Shown here piece after piece: positions 24,144-31,763 of a stretch of DNA of 64,000 nt. This DNA comes from SIG672 sp045605765 (GTDB taxonomy: Bacteria; Bacillota; Clostridia; Oscillospirales; CAG-272), in assembly GCA_045605765.1 (NCBI GenBank), contig JAZUQQ010000051.1, positions 62,001 to 126,000 on the forward strand, read 5' to 3'. Every line of letters begins with the position of its first letter. Positions within the stretch are counted from its first letter, which is position 1. Under the pieces are notes generated by a model, which did no database searches, had not been told where the DNA came from, and worked only from the letters and a program-made list of their open reading frames with translations. The position numbers and the translations under genes are program-made.

Positions 24144-24548
24144 ATGAAGATATACGACACCGAGCAGAGAAGGACTCTCGTGAGAATTCTTGAAGATAAT
24201 CCAGATAGACAGTTTTCTGCACTTGAACTTGCACGGCTTTGCGCTGAGTCAAACTCCTCTGTTAAAATAAACGCAAGTACGGTCTATCGGCTTCTTGCGC
24301 GTCTGGTTGACGAGGGCAAGGCGGAGCGTTCGGCATCTCCCGACGGACGTCAGCTTCTCTACCGTTATCTCGACACCTGCGAGTGCACCGAGCACATACA
24401 TCTTAAATGTAAAAGGTGCGGACAGATACTGCATCTTGAAGATGAGCAGGCAGAGAAAAGTCTCGTCGCGGCGATGGCAAAATGCCATTTTAAGGTCGAC
24501 GAGGCGCAGTCGCTTATCGTTGGAGTGTGCGAAAACTGCGGAGGATGA
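24144..24548 (+). CDS. Fur-family zinc-type repressor (Zur-like)
   Basis: 134-residue Fur-family repressor: N-terminal winged helix (about 1-80; NASTVYRLLARLVDEGKAER with recognition helix) and C-terminal metal/dimer domain with two structural CxxC pairs, KCKRCG and VCENCG, and HIHLKC. The CxxC pairs hold structural zinc in Zur and PerR-type proteins. Position in front of znuABC and the palindrome over the promoter argue for a Zur role: zinc-loaded repressor shuts off its own operon. Specificity for zinc rather than iron or manganese is inferred from context. AAAGGAAG precedes ATG 24144. Confidence 0.85.
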   Translation: MKIYDTEQRRTLVRILEDNPDRQFSALELARLCAESNSSVKINASTVYRLLARLVDEGKAERSASPDGRQLLYRYLDTCECTEHIHLKCKRCGQILHLEDEQAEKSLVAAMAKCHFKVDEAQSLIVGVCENCGG

Positions 24549-24555
24549 TAGTGTT

Positions 24556-25503
24556 ATGAAAAAGATAATAAGTACAGTTATGATAATCTCGATGCTCGCG
24601 TGCACTATTTTTCTGCCTTCCTGCAAAGCGCTGAAAAACAGCGGCAAAAAAAGTATCGTGTGTACGGCTTTCGCGCAGTACGATCTTACTATGAACATAC
24701 TCGGAGAAAAAGCCTCGGATTTTGAGGTCACCTATCTTCTCGAAAGCGGTACCGATATGCACAGCTACTCGAATTCATTAAGCGTGGAGGACAAGGTGAA
24801 GATACTTTCCTCTGAGCTTTTCATCTGCATCGGCGGTGAGTCTGAGGCTTGGATAGACGAGCTTCTTGACGACAAGGATGCCGAAAACGTAAGGCTATTA
24901 AGCCTTATCGAAGAAATAGGCGAGCCGATCTGTCACGGCTCTGATCACGACCACGCTCATGCGTACGACTGTGACGAGCATATTTGGTTGTCTCCTAAAA
25001 GAGCACTAATGATGTGTGATGCGATATGCGATGAAATATGCGCTATCGATCCCGAAAACGGTGATGTATATAGAGAAAACAACGCAAAATACAAAGAAAA
25101 GCTTGAAAAGCTTGATAAAAACTTTGAGGATACGGTATCTTCTGCTAAAATAAACCATCTGGTTTTTGCCGATAGATTTCCTTTTATTTATCTGACGAGT
25201 GATTATGGTGTTAACTACTGCGCGGCGTTTGAAGGATGCTCCACAGAGACAAATGCTACGTTTGAAACTGTTACAAGACTTGTTAATAATATAAATGCGA
25301 GTGGAGTAAAGAGCATTATCACGCTTGAAAAGAGTACGATAAATATAGCAGACACCGTAATTAAGGAATCAAAAAGAACTGATATTACCGTTCTTACGGC
25401 TGTATCTATGCAAAACGTTAGTAAAAAGGATATCGAAAACGGACTAACGTATATCTCTGCGATGTACGACAATCTTGAAATATTCAGAAAGGCAATGAAC
25501 TGA
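24556..25503 (+). CDS. znuA: Zinc ABC transporter substrate-binding lipoprotein
   Basis: 315-residue cluster A-I solute-binding lipoprotein: lipobox LPSC (Cys23), then the two-lobe metal-binding fold. The first metal His is in GTDMHSYS, followed by the His/Asp-rich loop HGSDHDHAHAYDCDEH typical of zinc rather than manganese binders, the motif DEHIWLSPKRAL, and a later YCAAFEGCSTETNAT segment. It delivers metal to ZnuB in the membrane. ATG 24556 is used because GGAGG precedes it; the frame opens earlier inside the zur gene. ZnuC begins three bases after the stop. Confidence 0.9.
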   Translation: MKKIISTVMIISMLACTIFLPSCKALKNSGKKSIVCTAFAQYDLTMNILGEKASDFEVTYLLESGTDMHSYSNSLSVEDKVKILSSELFICIGGESEAWIDELLDDKDAENVRLLSLIEEIGEPICHGSDHDHAHAYDCDEHIWLSPKRALMMCDAICDEICAIDPENGDVYRENNAKYKEKLEKLDKNFEDTVSSAKINHLVFADRFPFIYLTSDYGVNYCAAFEGCSTETNATFETVTRLVNNINASGVKSIITLEKSTINIADTVIKESKRTDITVLTAVSMQNVSKKDIENGLTYISAMYDNLEIFRKAMN

Positions 25504-25505
25504 TT

Positions 25506-26231
25506 ATGGCTTTGCTTGAATGTAAAAACGTAAGCCTTGCCTACGAGGGCAAATCGATAGTATCCGGGCTGAATTTCAGAGTTGAAAAGGGTGACTATCT
25601 TTGTATCGTAGGTGAAAACGGCTCAGGAAAGACCACGCTTATGAAAGCTCTTCTTGGACTCAGAGGAGTATCCGAGGGCGAGATAAAATTCGGTGATGGT
25701 CTGTCGCACAAAAAAATAGGATATTTGCCTCAGCAGAGCGAGTTGCAAAGAGATTTTCCTGCCACGGTCCGAGAGGTGGTACTTTCGGGGTTTCTTGGAG
25801 GATGTGGACTTCGTCCGTTTTACAGTAAGAGCGAAAAAAAGATGGCAGATGAGAATATGCAAAGGCTAGGCATATCCGGTCTTTCCCTGAGATGCTACCG
25901 AGAGCTTTCGGGAGGTCAACAGCAGAGAGTTTTACTTGCAAGAGCGCTTTGCGCTACGGGACAGCTTCTCCTTCTTGACGAACCCGTTGCGGGACTTGAC
26001 CCTAAGGTAAGCGCGGAGATGTACTCGCTTGTCGAAGACCTGAACAAAAACTGCAAAATAACCGTAATTATGATATCGCACGATATAAATTCTGCGGTGA
26101 AATATTCCTCACACATTCTTCACGTAGGACAAACTCCGCTCTTTTTCGGCAGGACAGAGGATTACGTGAAGTCCAATGTGTCGCGCGGCTTTATCAACTC
26201 CTTTGAAAAGGAGGGCAATGAAAATGAGTGA
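25506..26231 (+). CDS. znuC: Zinc ABC transporter ATP-binding protein
   Basis: 241-residue ABC ATPase powering the ZnuB permease. Walker A GENGSGKTT, Q-loop YLPQQSE, signature LSGGQQQR, Walker B LLLLDEPVAGLD and switch His in MISHD are all present. The sequence is that of the metal-uptake (ZnuC/AdcC/MntB) subfamily. Its end overlaps the znuB start by eight bases, and ribosome binding for znuB lies within its last codons. Confidence 0.93.
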   Translation: MALLECKNVSLAYEGKSIVSGLNFRVEKGDYLCIVGENGSGKTTLMKALLGLRGVSEGEIKFGDGLSHKKIGYLPQQSELQRDFPATVREVVLSGFLGGCGLRPFYSKSEKKMADENMQRLGISGLSLRCYRELSGGQQQRVLLARALCATGQLLLLDEPVAGLDPKVSAEMYSLVEDLNKNCKITVIMISHDINSAVKYSSHILHVGQTPLFFGRTEDYVKSNVSRGFINSFEKEGNENE

Positions 26232-27066
26232 GTTTTTAAGACAGATGCTTTTCTATCTCGAAATGGATTTCGTCAGATATGCGCTGATAGCAGGCATACT
26301 TATCGCGCTTTGCTCGGCACTTCTCGGCGTTACCCTAGTGCTCAAACGCTACTCGATGATAGGAGACGGACTTTCACACGTCGCATTTGGAGCGATGACC
26401 GTAGCGGCGGTCTCGGGACTTACAAACGAGATGGTCGTAGTTCTCCCTGTGACCGTAATTTCCGCTGTGATACTGCTGAGACTGAGTAAACGTTCAAGAG
26501 TCAAGGCGGATGCGGCTATCGCGATGATATCAGTAGCTTCTCTTGCTGTTGGATATCTGCTAACAAGCGTTTTTTCTGCGTCCGCGAATATAAGCGGAGA
26601 CGTATGCGGTGCGCTCTTTGGTTCGGTCAAGATAATTTCTCTTTCTAAGCTCGACGTTTGGTTGTGTGTCGCTCTGTCGGTGATCGTTATAGGACTTTTC
26701 ATTTTGTTTTATAATAAAATATTTGCGACTACCTTTGACGAGGACTTTGCCGCGGCGACAGGTGTTAAGGTCTCACTATACAATACCTTTATAGCGATCA
26801 TAAGCGCGGTAGTCATCGTTCTTGCTATGAACCTCGTGGGTGCACTTTTGGTGTCCGCTCTTATCGTTTTTCCTGCCATAAGTGCGATGAGACTCTTTAA
26901 AAGCTTTAAGGCGGTAACTCTGTGTGCGGCAGCAGTCTCTGTTTTCTGTGTGCTTGTCGGACTTCTGATAACGATAATGGCATCGACTCCCGCAGGAGCC
27001 ACGATAGTTACGGTGAATATGGCAGTATATCTGATTTTTTTGCTCATAGGACTTATAAAAAGATAA
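26224..27066 (+). CDS. znuB: Zinc ABC transporter permease
   Basis: 280-residue ABC-3 family permease with about eight hydrophobic helices. Typical is the early GVTLVLKRYSMIGDGLSHVAFGAM, whose S-H-x-x-xG segment is conserved across metal permeases. It forms the channel through which ZnuA-delivered zinc enters. ATG 26224 is preferred over ATG 26218 because the site AAGGAGGG leaves only two bases before the latter. The four-gene zur-znuACB order makes a self-contained zinc-starvation operon; a possible fifth gene, a PAP2 phosphatase, starts 13 bases later. Confidence 0.9.
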   Translation: MSEFLRQMLFYLEMDFVRYALIAGILIALCSALLGVTLVLKRYSMIGDGLSHVAFGAMTVAAVSGLTNEMVVVLPVTVISAVILLRLSKRSRVKADAAIAMISVASLAVGYLLTSVFSASANISGDVCGALFGSVKIISLSKLDVWLCVALSVIVIGLFILFYNKIFATTFDEDFAAATGVKVSLYNTFIAIISAVVIVLAMNLVGALLVSALIVFPAISAMRLFKSFKAVTLCAAAVSVFCVLVGLLITIMASTPAGATIVTVNMAVYLIFLLIGLIKR

Positions 27067-27079
27067 AAAGGAACGAAAT

Positions 27080-28012
27080 ATGAAATTCTTATATTTTCTT
27101 GAATCAATAAGAAATCCTGTGCTTGACACGCTTATGTCGCTTATAACTGAGCTTGGGAGCGAGGCGCTTTTCCTAGCCGTAGCTCTGTGCGTTTTCTGGT
27201 GTATAGATAAAAAAGCAGGGTATTACGTTCTTATTACAGGCTTTGTCGGTATTTCGCTCAATCAGTTTTTAAAACTAGCTTTTCGTATAGAACGCCCGTG
27301 GGTCAAGGATCCGAATTTTACGATAGTAGAATCAGCAAGAGCCGAAGCTACGGGATATTCATTCCCAAGTGGACACACGCAGAACATTACGGGCGTGCTT
27401 GGCGGGGTGGCTCGATTTTTTTCAAAAAAGAAGGCGTTAGTTTGGACTTGCTTGGTTTTTATTGCGCTCGTCGCTCTTTCGAGAATGTATCTCGGCGTGC
27501 ATACTCCACTTGACGTCGGAGTTTCACTTGCGGTCGGAGCGTTTCTCGTATTTGTCCTTTATCCACTCGTTATGAAGGCGTTTGAAAACGATAAGGTTAT
27601 GTATGTTCTTATGGGCACGGTAATACTTATGGCTGTGCTTTTCGTATGCTACACTGAGTTGTATAATTTTCCTACGAATATCGATGCCGACAATTATTAC
27701 TCGGGACTTAAAAACTCGTACTCGCTTCTTGGCGCGGTGCTTGCTTTTCCGGTAATCTATTTTGTAGATAAACGGTACATAAAATTTGATACAGATGCCT
27801 GTCTTTGGGGACAAGCATTAAAGCTTGTCGCAGGAGCCGCTATCGCACTTGCGATAAAATCTCTTCTCAAATCTCCGCTGAACGTCTTGTTTGACGGTCA
27901 CTGTGCATCAAATGCTCTGAGATATTTCGCGGTGGTAATATTTTCGGGTATAATTTGGCCGCTAACCTTCAGATTCTTTCCTAAGAAAAAACTAGGGAAG
28001 AACAAATTGTAA
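27080..28012 (+). CDS. PAP2-superfamily membrane phosphatase
   Basis: 310 residues with seven to eight transmembrane helices. The three-part acid-phosphatase signature is complete: KLAFRIERP (Kx6RP), PSGHTQN, and SRMYLGVHTPLD (SRx5Hx3D). Such enzymes dephosphorylate undecaprenyl-pyrophosphate, phosphatidic acid or related lipid phosphates at the outer face of the membrane. It begins 13 bases after znuB with AAAAGGAA upstream, so it may be in the zinc operon, but its function has no evident tie to zinc. The lipid substrate cannot be assigned. Confidence 0.88.
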   Translation: MKFLYFLESIRNPVLDTLMSLITELGSEALFLAVALCVFWCIDKKAGYYVLITGFVGISLNQFLKLAFRIERPWVKDPNFTIVESARAEATGYSFPSGHTQNITGVLGGVARFFSKKKALVWTCLVFIALVALSRMYLGVHTPLDVGVSLAVGAFLVFVLYPLVMKAFENDKVMYVLMGTVILMAVLFVCYTELYNFPTNIDADNYYSGLKNSYSLLGAVLAFPVIYFVDKRYIKFDTDACLWGQALKLVAGAAIALAIKSLLKSPLNVLFDGHCASNALRYFAVVIFSGIIWPLTFRFFPKKKLGKNKL

Positions 28013-28028
28013 AAACTAAGTAAGCCTA

Positions 28029-28057
28029 TTGCAAATTATATACTCGTGTGATATAAT
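28029..28057 (+). promoter_or_regulatory. Promoter of third Cys/His-repeat protein
   Basis: TTGCAA, 17 bases, TATAAT, 31 bases before the TTG start at 28089. No inverted repeats or recombinase sites surround it, so this gene appears not to be switched. Confidence 0.75.
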
Positions 28058-28088
28058 TTTATATGTAATGAAAATGGAGGTGAAGATA

Positions 28089-29594
28089 TTGAAAAAAATG
28101 TCAAATAGGCTAAATTACGCCCGTTCGGCAGTACTTTTGCTTGTTTTTTTCTGTACGATTTTTATCACATCCTCGCTTTCTTCTTACGCGGCTGGCGCAA
28201 GCGTATTCGTGGGTAGCGCAGTCAGCACGAACTCTGACGGATATTATGAAATACCTATTACACTTTCCGGTGTGTCTCTTACTGCAGGAAAGAGTATTGA
28301 AATAGAGCTTTCATATAACAATATAGCTTTTTCTATAGCAAAGACCACTTTTTCAAGCTCGGTTAAAAGCTATGCAAGTGCAAGCGGAACAAATCCGTAT
28401 CATATAAAGATAACCGCCGGAAGCAGTGCGCTTAAACCGAGCGGCGTCGTTTGTACCGTGTATCTCGAACCAACGGGAATTCTTGAAGTCAAGGATTATC
28501 ATATAAATGTGTCAAAGGTGAGCGGTGTTTCGGCAAGTACCTCGCAAGGCACTATAAGCGTAACTTGTTCCCACACCTACGAGGCTTATAGTACGGTAGA
28601 ATCTACGTGCACTGTTGGTGGATATACTATTGAGCGTTGTAGCATATGCAAGGAATACAGAAGAACAGGTCAGAGGACTCCACTTGGTCACGACTATAAA
28701 GAAATTGATACCGTAGAGCCTGACTGTGTTCAGCACGGATACACGGTTGAGGAATGCAGCAGATGTAAACTTCGTAATATAATTGAAGGCGAGCCCCCTC
28801 TTGGTCACGAATACGGACAGGGTGACTGTACGGTGATAGATCCGACCTGCGCTATGCAGGGATATACCGAGTACAGATGTCTTCGAGACGGATGCGATGC
28901 GACAAAACGTATAGATTATACCGAGAAGACAGATCATATCGGCGGAGATACGGTGATTATAGAGTCAACCTGTCAAAAGCACGGAAGTGAAAATACGTAC
29001 TGTATTCATTGCGGAATACTCGTTGATGAGAAAACCCTCGAACTCGTACCTCACGAGTTCAAGGATACGGTCATTGAACCTACCTGTACGACCCCAGGAT
29101 ATACTTATAGAAAGTGTCTTGCTTGCAATACCGTAAGGCGTGAAAATCAGATCGCAATGCTTCCGCACAGCTACACCTCCGTTCTTGAAAAAGCGGCGGA
29201 CTGTGTATCGAGCGGAAGAATAAAATATATCTGCTCTTGCGGTAATGGCTATACCGAGGAGATTCCCTGTCTCGGACATAGTTATATTAAAGAGTCGATA
29301 ATCGACGCTACCGAGGAAAGCGAAGGAATGATAACCTATGTTTGTACTGTGTGCGGAGATACACGACCCCAGATAGTTCCCATCGGCAGTGTAAAACCAG
29401 ACGATCAAAATGGCAATCTTCTCGATGTCAAAAGTTCGGATACTCGCGATAGACTGTCAGGCAGGGAAACGCTGCTACTCTACATAATTCTTATAATTAT
29501 CTGTTTCACTATACTTGTAGCTGTGGCAATTATTATAAAAAGAATGACAAAAAAACTAATCTTAAGTAAAAAGCACAGGATAAAGAACGTATGA
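28089..29594 (+). CDS. Membrane-anchored cohesin-like protein with Cys/His repeats
   Basis: 501 residues from a TTG start chosen because GGAGGTGA ends five bases upstream. Signal peptide (about 1-35, SSLSSYAAG), cohesin-like domain (about 36-160; SGVSLTAGKSIEIELSYNN, VVCTVYLEP), seven Cys/His units (ERCSICKEY, EECSRCKLR, TYCIHCGIL, RKCLACNTV, YVCTVCGDT and variants) and a C-terminal transmembrane helix (about 462-487) with the basic tail. The architecture repeats that of the protein at 22397-23956, so this is a paralogous surface receptor, but with a fixed promoter. It overlaps the next gene by ATGA. Confidence 0.78.
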   Translation: MKKMSNRLNYARSAVLLLVFFCTIFITSSLSSYAAGASVFVGSAVSTNSDGYYEIPITLSGVSLTAGKSIEIELSYNNIAFSIAKTTFSSSVKSYASASGTNPYHIKITAGSSALKPSGVVCTVYLEPTGILEVKDYHINVSKVSGVSASTSQGTISVTCSHTYEAYSTVESTCTVGGYTIERCSICKEYRRTGQRTPLGHDYKEIDTVEPDCVQHGYTVEECSRCKLRNIIEGEPPLGHEYGQGDCTVIDPTCAMQGYTEYRCLRDGCDATKRIDYTEKTDHIGGDTVIIESTCQKHGSENTYCIHCGILVDEKTLELVPHEFKDTVIEPTCTTPGYTYRKCLACNTVRRENQIAMLPHSYTSVLEKAADCVSSGRIKYICSCGNGYTEEIPCLGHSYIKESIIDATEESEGMITYVCTVCGDTRPQIVPIGSVKPDDQNGNLLDVKSSDTRDRLSGRETLLLYIILIIICFTILVAVAIIIKRMTKKLILSKKHRIKNV

Positions 29595-30121
29595 ATAACA
29601 AAGTAATAATGACTCTCTCGTCGGAGCTTTGTAAAAACGAGGCGGTGAGTAGATTTTTCGGGGCGCCTACCGTGCCGGGCGAATGGTTCGATGACGAGAT
29701 ATTTTCGGAAGGTGAGGTCTTCATCTGCCAGATAGCTCTCGCGGACCTTACCGATTTTGGCGGATACGGACTTCTTCCTGACGACGGATATTTGTATTTC
29801 TTCTTTGATATAGAGGACAAAGTAAATCCGCTCAGAATAAGATTTTTCGCAGGTGCGCCAGATACGGTGGTGGAGGATTTCAACGAAAGCATTGATTTTG
29901 ATATTCCGAAAGATGAATACAGTGTTATCTTTTCACGAGACGGTGCGGGAACTATCGGAGCATCTATCTCGGCAACGGAACTTGTTGGTGATGAGGTAAT
30001 ACTCCTTGATTTCGAGAATGCCGATGCCAGACTTTTCACCTTTCTCGGGAATTGTAAGAAAATAAAAATATCAAAAGAAGCCGTTAAGTCTCTGAGATTT
30101 GACGAGGCTCGTTTTGTTTAA
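29591..30121 (+). CDS. DUF1963 (YwqG-like) family protein
   Basis: 176-residue cytosolic protein resembling the DUF1963/YwqG family: RFFGAPTVPGEWF near the N-terminus matches the family's GG-xPxxP...W region, and FICQIALADLTDFGGYGLLPDDGYLYFFFD matches its 'xFlaQIdLxel..LPxxGxLyFF' core (quoted in parts). The biochemical role of the family is unknown. Translation is coupled to the preceding surface gene by a four-base overlap, and a terminator follows directly, so the two genes form a short operon. Confidence 0.7.
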   Translation: MNNKVIMTLSSELCKNEAVSRFFGAPTVPGEWFDDEIFSEGEVFICQIALADLTDFGGYGLLPDDGYLYFFFDIEDKVNPLRIRFFAGAPDTVVEDFNESIDFDIPKDEYSVIFSRDGAGTIGASISATELVGDEVILLDFENADARLFTFLGNCKKIKISKEAVKSLRFDEARFV

Positions 30122-30125
30122 AGTC

Positions 30126-30155
30126 AAAAAACCGCAGTTTGTACTGCGGTTTTTT
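30126..30155 (+). terminator. Terminator upstream of recombinase 2
   Basis: AAAAAACCGCAGT and ACTGCGGTTTTTT around TTGT. It isolates recombinase 2 from the preceding operon. Confidence 0.88.
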
Positions 30156-30228
30156 ATCGTTTATAAGACGTTTTTTTGTTAATAATAACTATAAACTAAA
30201 ACTTTTAATATGTTTTGGAGGAACGAAC

Positions 30229-31071
30229 ATGGAAAAAAGAATTTTAAAAGAAAAGGACCTAAAAAAATTTAGAGATTTTTTGATGGATGATGAAAAAAGC
30301 GTGTCTACGCTTGATAAATATATGCGTGATCTAAGGCGGTTTGTTGCTGTGCTCGAGGAAAAAGCAATAGACAAGCAGAAGGTGCTTACGTATAAAAATG
30401 ACCTGAAAAAGAGTTATGCTGTCACGAGCGCAAATTCTATGTTGGCATCGATAAATTCATTTTTGCGCTTTATGGGCTGGCATGATCTCTGCGTGAAACA
30501 GTTTAAGGTTCAGAAAAACGCTTATTCACCCGAAGAAAAAGAACTGACTAAAAGTGAATATCGTGCTCTCGTTAAGGCTGCTTCGGATAAAAAGGATGAG
30601 AGACTGTCTCTGGTGATCCAGACAATCTGCTCTACGGGCATCCGCGTAAGCGAGCTGCAATATGTGACTGTTGAAGCGGTCAAAAAAGGAGAAGCGGTAG
30701 TTAGCTGTAAAGGAAAGACCAGAAGAATTTTTTTCGTGTCTGAACTGCGTAAAAAACTCCTTTCGTATATAAACGAAAAGAGAGTAATAAAAGGATGTGT
30801 ATTTGTAACCAAAACGGGAAAAGCAATAAACCGCAGTAACGTGTGGCGAGAAATGAAGTCGTTGTGCGCCGATGCGGGCGTTTTATCCAGCAAGGTCTTT
30901 CCGCATAATTTAAGGCACCTGTTTGCCAGAACCTTTTACTCGGTAGAAAAGGATATAGCCAAGCTTGCCGATATCCTCGGACACTCTAACATCAATACTA
31001 CGCGCATATATATAATGACGACCTGCAAGGAGCACAGGCGCAGAATGGAAAATATGCGCCTTGTAATATAA
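30229..31071 (+). CDS. Tyrosine recombinase (putative invertase of switch 2)
   Basis: 280-residue phage-integrase family recombinase, strongly similar to the one at 17476-18315 along its full length (shared blocks EKELTKSEY, QTICSTGIRVSEL, FPHNLRHLFART, DILGHSN, NTTRIY). Catalytic residues: Arg139, Lys163, His226 and Arg229, His252, Tyr261. ATG 30229 follows GGAGG; an earlier ATG at 30139 has no binding site and sits in the terminator. The left repeat of switch 2 begins 53 bases after its stop. With switch 2 OFF, the internal promoter transcribes antisense into this gene's 3' end. Confidence 0.92.
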   Translation: MEKRILKEKDLKKFRDFLMDDEKSVSTLDKYMRDLRRFVAVLEEKAIDKQKVLTYKNDLKKSYAVTSANSMLASINSFLRFMGWHDLCVKQFKVQKNAYSPEEKELTKSEYRALVKAASDKKDERLSLVIQTICSTGIRVSELQYVTVEAVKKGEAVVSCKGKTRRIFFVSELRKKLLSYINEKRVIKGCVFVTKTGKAINRSNVWREMKSLCADAGVLSSKVFPHNLRHLFARTFYSVEKDIAKLADILGHSNINTTRIYIMTTCKEHRRRMENMRLVI

Positions 31072-31123
31072 GTGATGAGAGACAATGCAATATAGGTGCT
31101 GTTTCGACTCGCAAGGTTTATAT

Positions 31124-31147
31124 AACGTAATGATTGTTATGTAGTAA
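31124..31147 (+). repeat. Left inverted repeat, switch 2
   Basis: 24 bp with arms ACGTAA and TTATGT around the centre TGATTG, followed by AGTAA. It differs from its partner at one arm position (G for A). Confidence 0.9.
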
Positions 31148-31170
31148 GTTTTTATACGTGTACAGACGAA

Positions 31171-31192
31171 TTCACTTTACAATTGTGAAGTG
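31171..31192. promoter_or_regulatory. Dyad at the start site of the switch 2 promoter
   Basis: TCACTT, T, ACAATTGT, G, AAGTGA: a 22-bp dyad with 20 symmetric positions, just downstream of the leftward -10 box at 31193-31198. A regulator binding here could control the promoter in addition to inversion. Confidence 0.5.
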
Positions 31193-31221
31193 ATTATAGC
31201 ATATTCTACATAGAATTTCAA
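31193..31221 (-). promoter_or_regulatory. Promoter inside switch 2, facing left
   Basis: On the minus strand TTGAAA (31221-31216), 17 bases, TATAAT (31198-31193). It points at recombinase 2, away from the SipW/TasA operon. Confidence 0.85.
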
Positions 31222-31269
31222 GTAGTTTCGGGCAAAATTACAAAATTTTGTGAATTTAATCAAAACAGG

Positions 31270-31325
31270 GCATAGCGAAAGAAGCCTTTTCTACGATTTT
31301 TACGAAAAGGCTTTTTTCGCTATGC
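31270..31325. terminator. Bidirectional terminator inside switch 2
   Basis: Outer stem GCATAGCGAAA/TTTCGCTATGC and inner stem AAGCCTTTTC/GAAAAGGCTT. The two-stem layout matches the terminator of switch 1, including the outer GCATA. Confidence 0.82.
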
Positions 31326-31403
31326 ATTTTTTCGACACATATAGCTATTTTTCACCATTTCATCAAAAGCTCAAAGGAAAGTAGGTTGTGGTAAAAATGA
31401 TTT

Positions 31404-31427
31404 TTACTACATAACAATCATTATGTT
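31404..31427 (-). repeat. Right inverted repeat, switch 2
   Basis: Reverse complement of the left repeat of switch 2 with one mismatch; arms ACATAA/TTATGT, centre TGATTG read on the minus strand. Confidence 0.9.
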
Positions 31428-31515
31428 GCTTTTTTCTCCCTAGATAAGGGGAATGTGTGGGATGTTCTGCAAGGCGTGCATAATTTGAATAAACTTGGTG
31501 GTCGGTAAAGTACAA

Positions 31516-31578
31516 ATGAATCAAATATTTTTTTCGATTACTGAGTTTGAGGAGCAAAAGTCGCTAAAAAGGAAATGA
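31516..31578 (+). CDS. Possible 20-residue leader peptide
   Basis: A short frame (MNQIFFSITEFEEQKSLKRK) ending in ATGA overlap with the next gene, whose own ribosome binding site is too close to its ATG. Translational coupling would explain how that gene is read. It has only a weak site (GGTAAAG) itself, so it may be a chance frame. It occupies a place comparable to the 14-residue frame after switch 1. Confidence 0.3.
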   Translation: MNQIFFSITEFEEQKSLKRK

Positions 31579-31763
31579 AAAGCAAGGAAATTTTACAAAA
31601 TTCAAATTTTTGCATATTTTGCGGAGAGGAAATTCCCGAAGGCAGGATGCTCTGTTACGCGTGTGAAAATATGGATCGTAACGGAGAGAGCGATACCCAT
31701 CCTTTGGTCTCTGCTTCGACAGACCCGAAGCAAAAAAATAATAAAAGTGAGGGAATAAAGTGA
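31575..31763 (+). CDS. Small zinc-ribbon-like protein, SipW operon
   Basis: 62 residues with no signal peptide. The N-terminal half contains CIFCGEEIPEGRMLCYAC, two CxxC pairs in zinc-ribbon spacing; the rest is polar and probably disordered. It is the first gene of the putative SipW/TasA operon and overlaps the signal peptidase gene by four bases. A small cytoplasmic zinc-ribbon could be a regulator or assembly factor, but no family is recognised. The Shine-Dalgarno AAAAAGG lies only two to three bases before the ATG. Confidence 0.6.
   Translation: MKSKEILQNSNFCIFCGEEIPEGRMLCYACENMDRNGESDTHPLVSASTDPKQKNNKSEGIK

Larger units (their letters stand above)
31124..31427. other. Invertible promoter element 2 (OFF orientation)
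   Basis: A 256-bp segment (31148-31403) between 24-bp inverted repeats differing at one base. Left to right it holds a consensus promoter pointing left (31193-31221) and then a bidirectional terminator (31270-31325), the mirror image of switch 1. In this orientation the SipW/TasA operon to the right has a terminator but no visible promoter in front of it. Inversion would place promoter and transcription start next to the right repeat, driving that operon. Inversion is inferred; the structure is seen. Confidence 0.85.

Noticed and set aside
17476..31427. Prophage or integrative element bounded by the two integrase-like genes
   Set aside because: No phage, conjugation or excision genes lie between them, the enclosed genes include a zinc operon and surface genes, and each recombinase has its own private inverted-repeat segment. 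A switch role explains the layout better.
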